Shown: in pieces, positions 1 to 5,329 of the stretch
Layout: every line of letters begins with the position of its first letter
How positions within the stretch are numbered: the first letter of the stretch is position 1
Source of the DNA: Nitrospira_G sp035457545
GTDB taxonomy: Bacteria; Nitrospirota; Nitrospiria; Nitrospirales; Nitrospiraceae
Direction: 5' to 3'
Length of the DNA: 6,240 nt
Assembly (NCBI GenBank): GCA_035457545.1
Contig: DATIBM010000114.1
Location: 1 to 6,240, forward strand
Program-made: the position numbers and the translations under genes
Notes under the pieces: model-generated
What the model was told of the DNA's origin: nothing
The model's database searches: none
The model's input: only the letters and a program-made list of their open reading frames with translations

Positions 1-1
1 G

Positions 2-544
2 TTTCGCCGCGGGTCGCTGAACATGGACGACGAGGGGACCCCGACCAGCAGGACGGTGCTGATCGAACAGGGTGTCCTGCGCGGCTACATCACGGATCGG
101 CTCAATGCGAGACTGATGGGAATTCCGCTGACCGGGAACGGCCGGCGCGAGAGCTATCAGAGCATGGTGCTGCCTCGTATGACCAATACCTTCATGCTCG
201 CGGGCGAGGACGATCCGCAGGACATCCTGCGGTCGGTGAAACGCGGGCTCTACGCCGTCTCCTTCGGTGGCGGGCAGGTCGATATCACGAGCGGCAAGTT
301 CGTCTTTTCGGCGAGCGAAGCCTATCTGATCGAAGACGGTCGGATCACCAAACCCGTCAAGGGCGCGACCCTCATCGGAAACGGACCGGATGTGCTGACG
401 AAGGTGTCGATGGTCGGCCACGACCTCGCACTGGACGAAGGGATCGGCACCTGCGGGAAGGAAGGCCAGTCCGTCCCGGTCGGGGTGGGGCTGCCGACAA
501 TCAAGATCGATGAGCTGACGGTCGGCGGGACCCAGGCCTCGTAG
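2..544 (+). CDS. tldD: TldD metalloprotease, C-terminal part (5' truncated by the window)
   Basis: This is the C-terminal 180 residues of TldD, the catalytic subunit of the TldD/TldE (PmbA) heterodimeric zinc protease. The complex works in the cytoplasm on unfolded peptides; in E. coli it matures microcin B17 and helps degrade CcdA. The reading frame is open from base 2, so the gene begins upstream. Visible family blocks are DDEGTP, LIEQGVLRGY, TGNGRRESY, PRMTNTFMLAG, FGGGQVDITSGKFVF and GTCGKEGQSVPVG. The Cys in the last block (codon 452-454) corresponds to the Cys known as the third zinc ligand. The HExxxH helix that supplies the other two ligands lies outside the window. The paralogous partner pmbA follows after 117 bp in the same orientation, the usual pairing. 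Identification rests on several long conserved blocks and I consider it secure. Confidence 0.96.
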   Translation, partial: FRRGSLNMDDEGTPTSRTVLIEQGVLRGYITDRLNARLMGIPLTGNGRRESYQSMVLPRMTNTFMLAGEDDPQDILRSVKRGLYAVSFGGGQVDITSGKFVFSASEAYLIEDGRITKPVKGATLIGNGPDVLTKVSMVGHDLALDEGIGTCGKEGQSVPVGVGLPTIKIDELTVGGTQAS

Positions 545-553
545 ATGAGGAGG

Positions 554-595
554 CGTCAACCGTGAGACGTCAAGCGTCAGTCGTCAGACGAGTAA
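554..595. repeat. Degenerate heptad tandem repeat, CGTCA-type, in the tldD-pmbA spacer
   Basis: Six consecutive 7-bp units can be laid out in register from 554, and each begins with CG. The first five start CGTCA or CGTGA (for example CGTCAAC, CGTGAGA, CGTCAGT, CGTCAGA); the last, CGAGTAA, has decayed. The block lies just after the tldD stop codon and encodes nothing obvious. It shares its unit length and consensus, roughly CGT(G/C)A(A/G)A, with the block downstream of pmbA. Heptanucleotide tandem repeats in spacers are known from other bacteria, such as the STRR sequences of cyanobacteria. What this one does is unknown. Confidence 0.65.
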
Positions 596-620
596 TGCGG
601 AATGGCCATGGCTTCCCCGA

Positions 621-655
621 ATGATGATTGACGGGTGGCGTATGACGAATGGAGA
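621..655. repeat. Second heptad-like block in the tldD-pmbA spacer, opposite orientation
   Basis: The segment can be divided into 7-bp units ATGATGA, TTGACGG, GTGGCGT, ATGACGA and ATGGAGA. The reverse complements of TTGACGG and ATGACGA contain CGTCAA and CGTCAT, the same core as the block at 554-595. It therefore looks like a decayed copy of the same repeat in inverted orientation. The two blocks flank a short centre that contains the palindrome GCCATGGC (605-612). The last unit overlaps the pmbA ribosome binding site. Matches are imperfect, so this is less certain than the first block. Confidence 0.4.
651..654 (+). promoter_or_regulatory. Ribosome binding site of pmbA
   Basis: GGAG lies 7 nt upstream of the ATG at 662 and supports that start codon. 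It sits inside the last unit of the degenerate heptad block. Confidence 0.6.
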
Positions 656-661
656 TGATGC

Positions 662-2029
662 ATGAGGACGGCGGTGACGACCAGCAGTTCCTACGTTGAT
701 CTGGCCCTGGATCTGCTCGACCAGGCCAAGCGCAACGGGGCGACCGACGCGGAGGTGATGGTGGCCGACGGCGAGACCCTGTCGGTGCAGGTCCGGATGT
801 CCGCGGTGGATCGGCTCACGAAGGCGAGGGAAAAGCGGCTGGGGCTCAGGGTCTTTATCGGCAAGCGCTCGGCCACGACCTCCACCTCGGATTTTTCCAA
901 GGCCTCGCTCACGCAGTTGGTTGCCGATACCTGCGCGCTCGCACGGGCCGTCGTCGAAGATGAGGTGTCCGGGTTGCCGGAAGCGGATCAGTTTGCGAAG
1001 GATCTGCCCGATCTGGACCTCTACGACGAGACCCGGCTGACCACCGAGCAGCAGATTGACCTGGCCAGGACCGCTGAGCGCACGGCCCTGTCGGCCGATC
1101 CGCGCATTACGAATTCCGAAGGGGCGGAGTTCGACTGGTCCAGCGGGTCGATTGTGCTCGCCAACAGCCGCGGATTTTCCGGCCAGTATCGCGCCTCCAA
1201 TTATTCCCTCTCTGTGGCGCCGGTCGCCCGCGATCCGGACAGCGGCGCGATGCAGCGCGATAGCTGGTATGCCGTGCAACGAAAGTACGCCAAACTGGAC
1301 AGTCCCGAATCGATCGGTCAGGAGGCGGCGCGCCGGACCATCCGGAGGCTCGGCGCCAAGCGGGTAGCCACCCAGCGCGTCCCGGTCATCTTCGATCAAG
1401 AAATGGCGGGCGGGTTGTTGAGCCAACTCTGCAGCGCGCTCTCCGGCTATGCGCTCTATAAAGGAGCCTCCTATCTCGTCGGCCACCTGGGTCAGCGGAT
1501 CGCGCCGGAGAGCGTCACAATCTATGATGACGGCCGCATGGCCGGCGGCTTGGGTTCCAAACCCTTCGACGGAGACGGGTTGCCGACCAGGCGGACCGTC
1601 GTGGTCGAGCAAGGTCTCCTCAAGAGCTACCTCCTCGATACCTATTCCGGGCGCAAATTGGGGCTGGCTTCAACCGGCAACGCTTCGAGAAGTGTCGGGG
1701 ACAGCCCCGGCGTCGGGCCGACGAACTTCTATCTGAATCCCGGGATAAAATCTGCCGAGGAGATCATCGGCGGAGTCAAGGAAGGGCTCTATGTGACCGA
1801 GTTGATCGGGTTCGGCGTGAACATGGTGACAGGGGATTATTCCCGCGGGGCGGTGGGGTTCTGGATCAAGGACGGGGAACTGGCGTTTCCCGTCGAGGAA
1901 ATCACCATCGCCGGCAATCTCAAGGATATGTGGCTGAACATTGAAGAGATAGGGAACGACCTGCGTTTCCGCGGGCGCATCGCGAGCCCGACGATCAAGC
2001 TGCATGAGATGACGGTCGCCGGCAGTTAG
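662..2029 (+). CDS. pmbA: TldE/PmbA, non-catalytic partner of the TldD protease
   Basis: This 455-aa protein has the usual PmbA length. PmbA/TldE pairs with TldD to form the barrel-like heterodimer that degrades peptides in the cytoplasm, and it contributes structure rather than catalysis. Family blocks include ALSGYALYKGASYLVG (residues 259-274), DDGRMAGGLGSKPFDGDG (289-306), RRTVVVEQGLLKSY (310-323), GRKLGLASTGNASR (330-343) and the C-terminal SPTIKLHEMTVAG. As expected for TldE, there is no HExxxH zinc helix and no GxCGKxGQ cysteine block. Residues about 320-343 align by eye with the matching part of the TldD fragment, showing the ancient paralogy. The ATG at 662 is preferred for its GGAG site and for the typical YVDLALDLLDQAKRNGATDAEV N-terminus that follows. 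The gene is probably cotranscribed with tldD and the downstream hydrolase. Confidence 0.96.
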   Translation: MRTAVTTSSSYVDLALDLLDQAKRNGATDAEVMVADGETLSVQVRMSAVDRLTKAREKRLGLRVFIGKRSATTSTSDFSKASLTQLVADTCALARAVVEDEVSGLPEADQFAKDLPDLDLYDETRLTTEQQIDLARTAERTALSADPRITNSEGAEFDWSSGSIVLANSRGFSGQYRASNYSLSVAPVARDPDSGAMQRDSWYAVQRKYAKLDSPESIGQEAARRTIRRLGAKRVATQRVPVIFDQEMAGGLLSQLCSALSGYALYKGASYLVGHLGQRIAPESVTIYDDGRMAGGLGSKPFDGDGLPTRRTVVVEQGLLKSYLLDTYSGRKLGLASTGNASRSVGDSPGVGPTNFYLNPGIKSAEEIIGGVKEGLYVTELIGFGVNMVTGDYSRGAVGFWIKDGELAFPVEEITIAGNLKDMWLNIEEIGNDLRFRGRIASPTIKLHEMTVAGS

Positions 2030-2038
2030 CCAGACTGA

Positions 2039-2080
2039 CGTGAATCGTGAAACATGAAACGTCAGACGTGAAACGTGCCT
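2039..2080. repeat. Heptad tandem repeat, CGTGAAA-type, in the pmbA-hydrolase spacer
   Basis: Six 7-bp units run in perfect register from 2039: CGTGAAT, CGTGAAA, a CATGAAA variant, CGTCAGA, CGTGAAA again, then a decayed CGTGCCT. CGTCAGA also occurs exactly in the block at 582-588, which links the two arrays. The array starts 9 bp after the pmbA stop and ends just before the ribosome binding site of the next gene. It therefore fills most of the 64-bp spacer. Its role is unknown. Confidence 0.75.
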
Positions 2081-2082
2081 GT

Positions 2083-2088
2083 GAGGGA
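2083..2088 (+). promoter_or_regulatory. Ribosome binding site of the dienelactone hydrolase gene
   Basis: GAGGGA lies 5 nt before the ATG at 2094 and directly follows the heptad array. It supports that start. Confidence 0.5.
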
Positions 2089-2093
2089 ACGTC

Positions 2094-2795
2094 ATGGCTG
2101 ACCTAATCGAAACCATGGTGCAGTATCCCGGCGAAGGGGTCACAATCCGCGCATTTGTGGTCTCGAACGGGGCGAAAGAGCCGCGTCCTGCGATCATCGT
2201 CGTCCAGGAATGGTGGGGGCTCAACGACCATGTCAAGGACATCGCGCGCCGGCTTGCCAAGGAGGGTTACGTGGCGATCGCGCCGGATCTCTATTCCCGC
2301 CTGGGCCATGCTGTCACCACCAATGCGAGCGAAGCCGGCCAACTGATGAACCGGCTGAAACTGGAGGATGGCCTCAAGGATCTCAAGGCGACTGTGGCCT
2401 ATTTGGAATCCACGCCCGGGGTCGATGCGGGCCGCATCGGGGTGATCGGGTTCTGCATGGGCGGCTCCTATACCTTAATGTTGCCCTGCGTGAGCGCGGA
2501 GATCAAAGCGGCTGTGCCCTTTTACGGTCAGGTGCCGAATCCGGACAGTCCGATCCAAAACCTGGCCTGCCCGATCCTCTACATTTATGGAGAGGATGAC
2601 GGCTGGATCACCAGGGCGGATGTGCAACGGCTGGCGGGCGCGCTGAAGAAGTACGGCAAGACGGGGGAGATCAAGACCTACCCCGGAGCCCCCCACGCCT
2701 TTTTTAACGATACGAGAAAAGAGGTCTATCGGCCGGCCGAGGCGGCGGATGCGTGGGGGCGGGCGCTGGCCTTCTTCCGCCAGCATCTGGCGTAA
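2094..2795 (+). CDS. Dienelactone hydrolase family alpha/beta hydrolase
   Basis: This 233-aa cytoplasmic protein has the standard length and layout of the dienelactone hydrolase family (carboxymethylenebutenolidase-like). The Cys-His-Asp triad is visible. The nucleophile Cys121 lies in GFCMGG, the acid is probably Asp169 in GEDDGW, and His201 lies in PHAFF. Glu39 in QEWWGLN matches the family glutamate that activates the cysteine. The EGYVAIAPDLY block (57-67) is also typical. Family members hydrolyse dienelactone in chloroaromatic breakdown, but many act on other esters or lactones. With no aromatic-degradation genes nearby the substrate cannot be assigned, and clcD or tfdE would be overcalls. 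There is no signal peptide. The gene lies 64 bp after pmbA and 20 bp before the next start, so it is probably in the same operon. Confidence 0.93.
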   Translation: MADLIETMVQYPGEGVTIRAFVVSNGAKEPRPAIIVVQEWWGLNDHVKDIARRLAKEGYVAIAPDLYSRLGHAVTTNASEAGQLMNRLKLEDGLKDLKATVAYLESTPGVDAGRIGVIGFCMGGSYTLMLPCVSAEIKAAVPFYGQVPNPDSPIQNLACPILYIYGEDDGWITRADVQRLAGALKKYGKTGEIKTYPGAPHAFFNDTRKEVYRPAEAADAWGRALAFFRQHLA

Positions 2796-2804
2796 AGGCA
2801 CCGC

Positions 2805-2809
2805 AGGAA
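2805..2809 (+). promoter_or_regulatory. Ribosome binding site selecting the GTG start at 2816
   Basis: AGGAA lies 6 nt upstream of GTG 2816. It favours this start over in-frame upstream codons that would overlap the hydrolase gene. Confidence 0.55.
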
Positions 2810-2815
2810 TTCAAC

Positions 2816-3106
2816 GTGGCGCGGCGCACGACAGACTGGTTCGCGGCCCCTCTGAGCCTGGTCTATATCGCCGGCACCTCCCGCGAGGCCGAGGCGGCGG
2901 AGCAGGCCCTGACGGCGCAGGGCGTGGATTACGCGCTCAGCCTTGAAGAATACCGGAATGAGTCGATGTTGGGAGCGATTTTCGGCAGTGTGTACAAGGG
3001 GTTGTTTTTCTACGTGCCGCGCGTCTACCACCGGCCGGTCTGCGAGATCCTCGAGGCGGCCGGACTGAACGATACCGTGGCGCTGCGGGAAGAGGAGAGG
3101 AATTAG
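2816..3106 (+). CDS. Small DUF2007-like protein (putative signal-transducing fold)
   Basis: With the GTG start at 2816 the protein has 96 residues and begins 20 bp after the hydrolase stop. The frame stays open upstream to 2753, but an earlier start would overlap the hydrolase. The AGGAA site at 2805 decides for GTG 2816. Residues 15-40 (LVYIAGTSREAEAAEQALTA, then QGVDYA) form a beta strand, a helix and a strand, with the second block at 69-84 (RVYHRPVCEILEAAGL). This resembles the DUF2007 'putative signal transducing protein' family, in which a short domain reads an element or paralog identity across a bab fold. I judge this by pattern only. There is no signal peptide or transmembrane segment; residues 52-68 are merely hydrophobic. 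A stop 7 bp before the next ATG suggests translational coupling. Confidence 0.75.
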   Translation: MARRTTDWFAAPLSLVYIAGTSREAEAAEQALTAQGVDYALSLEEYRNESMLGAIFGSVYKGLFFYVPRVYHRPVCEILEAAGLNDTVALREEERN

Positions 3107-3113
3107 GTGCACC

Positions 3114-3611
3114 ATGGCGTTGGACGCGGAACTGGGCGGAAAGATGTTGCAGTTGATCACTTCGAGGTACAACGACTGGAAGTGGCGCAAGAAAATCGAA
3201 AAGACCTTGAGCCTGCCGCAATCCGGCGTGGGTGACGAGGCGCAACGCGCCGTCTTCCTCTATCTCAAGCAAAACCTGAAGGCCTATAAATCGCGCCGCG
3301 CCGACCCCGATAGCTGGATGGTCGGCGGGTTCGCCACCAAACAGGTCATCGATCGCATCAAGGCGACGCCGTCGGTCGCCGGGCCCTCCCTCACCGAGGC
3401 CCACGTGGCGAACCTCGGTGTTGATCCCGGCGGCGAGGTGAATGAGGCCTGGTGGGAGGATATGCTGGCGGCCTGGTTCGATGAGCCGGAGCCGGAACCG
3501 AGCGAGCAGCCCGGCGAGGAAGGCGCGCCGGCGGAGAAGGCCGCATCGGAAGATCGATCGAAGAATCGGCCGGAGGTTCGATCCGATTCGAAGTCGCCCG
3601 TCGTGAAGTAA
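3114..3611 (+). CDS. Conserved-looking hypothetical protein with acidic C-terminal tail
   Basis: I do not recognise this 165-aa protein. Residues 1-122 look like a soluble, mostly helical domain. It has a basic aromatic stretch (RYNDWKWRKKIEK, 18-30), a likely helix at 41-60, DSWMVGGFATKQVIDRIKA at 66-84, and a tryptophan-rich end (EAWWEDMLAAWF, 111-122). Residues 123-165 are low complexity, rich in Glu, Pro, Ser and Lys, and probably disordered. There is no signal peptide, transmembrane helix or cysteine. The ATG at 3114 is preceded by AGGTG 4 nt upstream, which overlaps the end of the previous gene's stop codon. The 7-bp gap suggests coupling to the DUF2007-like gene. Codon composition matches the GC-rich upstream genes, so it is likely the last gene of this operon. 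Confidence 0.8.
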   Translation: MALDAELGGKMLQLITSRYNDWKWRKKIEKTLSLPQSGVGDEAQRAVFLYLKQNLKAYKSRRADPDSWMVGGFATKQVIDRIKATPSVAGPSLTEAHVANLGVDPGGEVNEAWWEDMLAAWFDEPEPEPSEQPGEEGAPAEKAASEDRSKNRPEVRSDSKSPVVK

Positions 3612-3615
3612 GGAA

Positions 3616-3636
3616 GTTGCCCCGGATCAGGGTAAC
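3616..3636. terminator. Hairpin between convergent genes, weak terminator candidate
   Basis: GTTGCCC (3616-3622) pairs with GGGTAAC (3630-3636) as 7 bp with one G-U and a 7-nt loop. Read on the minus strand, it is followed by a short T-rich TTCCTT run. It could end the minus-strand glycosylase transcript. No strong U-tract is present, so the call is tentative. Confidence 0.3.
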
Positions 3637-3637
3637 T

Positions 3638-3663
3638 GAGAGGCCAGGCTTTTGTGGGCTCTC
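3638..3663. terminator. Second hairpin between convergent genes, weak bidirectional terminator candidate
   Basis: GAGAG (3638-3642) pairs with CTCTC (3659-3663). Past one G-G mismatch, CCA (3644-3646) pairs with TGG (3655-3657). The loop contains TTTT. It lies centrally in the 73-bp gap between the convergent stop codons, where a shared terminator is expected. There is no trailing T-run on the plus strand. Confidence 0.3.
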
Positions 3664-3684
3664 GAACGCAGTATCCGCAGGAAA

Positions 3685-4335
3685 TTAACTGAAGAGACTC
3701 ATCTGCGTGGCGGTTGCCTCTGACTTCGCCTCCGCTGATGCCTGATCCGTCTCAGATTGCTTGGGATCAGGAGCCGGTTGATCGCGCATCTTGTCCAAGT
3801 ACGCCTTCAGCTTCTTGAAATCTTCACGCAACGGTTCCAATAGACTGCCCTGGTGCAGAGCCGCGGCGGGGTGGAACAGCGGAAACAGCACGAAGTCCTT
3901 CAGATAAAACGCCTGTCCCCGCACCTTCGTAATCCCCACCTTCCGCTCCATTAACGTTTGGGTCGCCCAGTTGCCGAGCGTACACACGAGTTTCGGCTTG
4001 ATCAGAGCGATCTGCTCCATGAGGAACGGCTTGCAGGTCTCGACCTCGTCCGGTTCGGGATCGCGGTTGTTCGGCGGGCGGCACTTGATCACGTTCGCGA
4101 TGTAGATTTCCGACCGTGACAGCCCCGCGGACTGCAAGAGATCGTTCAAGAGCTTGCCCGCCGCGCCCACAAACGGCTCCCCCTTCTGATCCTCGTAAAA
4201 GCCGGGCGCCTCGCCGACGAACATGATCGAGGCCTGGGGATTGCCGACGCCGAAGACCACTTGGGACCGGCCCAGCTTGGCCAGCTTGCAACGTTGGCAG
4301 TTGTGTAGCGAGGCACTGAGTTCTTGGAGCGTCAT
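3685..4335 (-). CDS. Family 4 (Fe-S) uracil-DNA glycosylase with C-terminal clamp-binding-like motif
   Basis: This enzyme removes uracil from DNA to start base-excision repair. From ATG 4335 the protein has 216 residues. The family 4 motif A GEAPG is at 41-45, followed by GEPFVGAAG (52-60). The second active-site motif HPAA is at 155-158. Four cysteines fit the 4Fe-4S cluster: Cys13 and Cys16 (CQRC), Cys85 (KCRPP) and Cys101. The catalytic domain ends near residue 184. A disordered Gln/Glu/Ala-rich linker follows, then the terminal QMSLFS (211-216), which resembles the bacterial sliding-clamp motif QL(S/D)LF. An in-frame TTG at 4365 would add ten residues. The promoter-like boxes at 4383-4411 predict transcription from about 4376, so I chose the ATG, which also starts at the conserved helix before the first cysteine. 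Neither start has a clear ribosome binding site. Confidence 0.95.
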   Translation of the reverse strand: MTLQELSASLHNCQRCKLAKLGRSQVVFGVGNPQASIMFVGEAPGFYEDQKGEPFVGAAGKLLNDLLQSAGLSRSEIYIANVIKCRPPNNRDPEPDEVETCKPFLMEQIALIKPKLVCTLGNWATQTLMERKVGITKVRGQAFYLKDFVLFPLFHPAAALHQGSLLEPLREDFKKLKAYLDKMRDQPAPDPKQSETDQASAEAKSEATATQMSLFS

Positions 4336-4382
4336 GATCGTTACCGAGTGTGAGGGAGCGGACAAACGCGTCCGTGAGCCGG

Positions 4383-4411
4383 ATCTTAGGTTGGGCGGCT
4401 TGGCTTGTCAA
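4383..4411 (-). promoter_or_regulatory. Sigma70-like promoter of the uracil-DNA glycosylase gene
   Basis: On the minus strand a perfect -35 box TTGACA (4406-4411) is separated by exactly 17 bp from TAAGAT (4383-4388), a 4-of-6 match to the -10 box. The predicted start is near 4376, about 41 nt before ATG 4335. Confidence 0.55.
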
Positions 4412-4433
4412 CGAGACGAAAGCACAGAATTCA

Positions 4434-4462
4434 TTGGCCATTCTTCCGATGTGTCGTACAGT
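4434..4462 (+). promoter_or_regulatory. Sigma70-like promoter of the exported OB-fold-like gene
   Basis: TTGGCC (4434-4439, 4 of 6 to the -35 box) and TACAGT (4457-4462, 4 of 6 to the -10 box) are separated by 17 bp. They lie 33 bp before the GTG start, with the ribosome binding site in between. The two divergent -35 boxes are 22 bp apart. Confidence 0.4.
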
Positions 4463-4481
4463 CGAGACAGTGAGGGACACG

Positions 4482-4488
4482 AAAGGAG
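4482..4488 (+). promoter_or_regulatory. Ribosome binding site selecting the GTG start at 4496
   Basis: AAAGGAG lies 7 nt before GTG 4496. The frame is open far upstream, to 4223, antisense to the glycosylase. This strong site and the signal peptide that follows decide the start. Confidence 0.75.
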
Positions 4489-4495
4489 TGGAGCC

Positions 4496-4927
4496 GTGAG
4501 AACAGGCCTGTGGCAAACGATCGTCGGTGTTGGGCTGTCGGTGGTCTGTTGTGGCGCAGCACCGGTCTGGGCTGCAGACCAGACCATCCCGATCGGAGAA
4601 ATTATCTCAAATCCGGCCGGCTTTCATCGTAAGCTCGTCCGAATTCGGGGACGAGTGCACGCCATCGGAACGAGGTCGGGCAGGGACGTCACGGCGCAAT
4701 CGCTTTGCGGGCAGGACTTTGACCTGGAGGATGTCACAGGGACGATCAGAGTGGTCTATCTCGTGCGATGCCAGGGAGATCCCAGCAAGACGGAGCCGGC
4801 GCGCGACGGCATGGTCGTGCAGGTCGAGGCCCTCATCGAAGCGCCGCCGGCCAATGTCAAGAGTTCGAGCGGAAGCGAATTCACCGTGACCGCCCTCGCC
4901 AGACATATTCTGCCCGCCGCTCCGTGA
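4496..4927 (+). CDS. Small exported protein, probable OB-fold-like domain
   Basis: From GTG 4496 the protein has 143 residues. Residues 1-26 form a signal peptide: one basic residue, a hydrophobic core (GLWQTIVGVGLSVVCCGAA), and a likely cleavage after VWA (24-26). The Cys-Cys pair does not fit a lipobox, because Val-Val rather than Ala/Ser-Gly precedes it. The mature part reads IPIGEIISNPAGFHRKLVRIRGRVHAI, then a loop, then FDLEDVTGTIRVVY and MVVQVEALIEAP. This 'NPxxFxxKxVxIxGxV ... LxDxTGxIxV' rhythm is typical of small beta-barrel OB-fold domains in periplasmic proteins. Cys71 and Cys92 could form a disulfide. The partner or ligand is unknown. The gene stands alone, divergent from the glycosylase, and no functional link between them is evident. 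Confidence 0.82.
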   Translation: MRTGLWQTIVGVGLSVVCCGAAPVWAADQTIPIGEIISNPAGFHRKLVRIRGRVHAIGTRSGRDVTAQSLCGQDFDLEDVTGTIRVVYLVRCQGDPSKTEPARDGMVVQVEALIEAPPANVKSSSGSEFTVTALARHILPAAP

Positions 4928-4943
4928 AGAGGATCTGCTCTTC
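4926..4943 (+). terminator. Short hairpin at the stop codon, weak terminator candidate
   Basis: GAAGAG (4926-4931) pairs perfectly with CTCTTC (4938-4943) around a 6-nt loop, overlapping the TGA stop. Only two T's follow directly, so intrinsic termination is doubtful. Confidence 0.25.
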
Positions 4944-4964
4944 TTCGGCGACGGGAGTGTGAAA

Positions 4965-4992
4965 CCGCAGGAAGAGACATGGTCGCCTGCGG
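4965..4992. repeat. Perfect 7-bp inverted repeat CCGCAGG/CCTGCGG
   Basis: CCGCAGG (4965-4971) and CCTGCGG (4986-4992) are exact complements around a 14-nt centre. The stem is GC-rich but no T-run follows. It could be a Rho-type pause hairpin for the exported-protein gene, or a protein-binding dyad. Confidence 0.35.
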
Positions 4993-5316
4993 CTCAGGGT
5001 AACCCAGGTTCGTCAACGTGAGTGAATAGCGCGCGACCGCCCCTCAAGGAAATGGTCCAATTTACTCGCCGATAGTTGCTCAGACTGTTCATCTCGGCGG
5101 AAATCCTCGACAAGTCCTCCCGATCCCGAGACAATCACCTTACTAAGAAACATCAGACAGCCGTGATCGAGGTCATGCTTCGTGACCCGCAGGACTCCTA
5201 CCATTAGGGGAGCACGCTCCTCCTCTGGAGAATCGCATTTCAAACGGCCGATCACTTAGGATGCCGCGGCTTGCCGGTGATTTCAGGCCACGACGTTTGG
5301 GCAAAGGAATTCATCA

Positions 5317-5329
5317 GGGATGAGATCCC
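5317..5329. repeat. GGGAT/ATCCC inverted repeat
   Basis: GGGAT (5317-5321) and ATCCC (5325-5329) are separated by GAG. A further GGGAT at 5337-5341 could pair with the same ATCCC, giving two alternative stems. It overlaps the possible start of the 45-aa ORF. Confidence 0.25.

Noticed and set aside
628..656. TTGACG as a -35 box for an internal pmbA promoter
   Set aside because: At 17-bp spacing the sequence is GGAGAT, not a -10 box. The TTGACG is better explained as part of the heptad-like repeat.
584..1612. Long minus-strand open frame of 342 codons
   Set aside because: It is antisense to pmbA, whose protein matches its family along its full length. The product is a low-quality Arg/Gly/His-rich sequence, typical of an antisense shadow in GC-rich DNA.
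554..2080. CRISPR array
   Set aside because: The repeats are 7-bp tandem units with no spacers of 30 bp or more between conserved 24-37 bp repeats, and no cas genes are present.
4223..4495. Upstream extension of the exported protein's frame
   Set aside because: It is antisense to the glycosylase and crosses both promoters. The GTG at 4496 has a strong ribosome binding site and directly precedes a signal peptide.
3824..4516. Minus-strand open frame of 230 codons
   Set aside because: It overlaps the glycosylase in another frame on the same strand and runs into the divergent gene. The glycosylase motifs fix the real frame.
4544..4552. Lipoprotein signal at the Cys-Cys pair of the exported protein
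   Set aside because: Residues before the cysteines are Ser-Val-Val, which does not fit the lipobox. A signal peptidase I site VWA follows.
5013..5255. Minus-strand frame of 80 codons in the gene-poor region
   Set aside because: It starts at GTG directly after a TAA, without a ribosome binding site. Its product resembles no family I know, and a competing 43-codon plus-strand frame overlaps it. It could be a remnant but cannot be supported as a gene.
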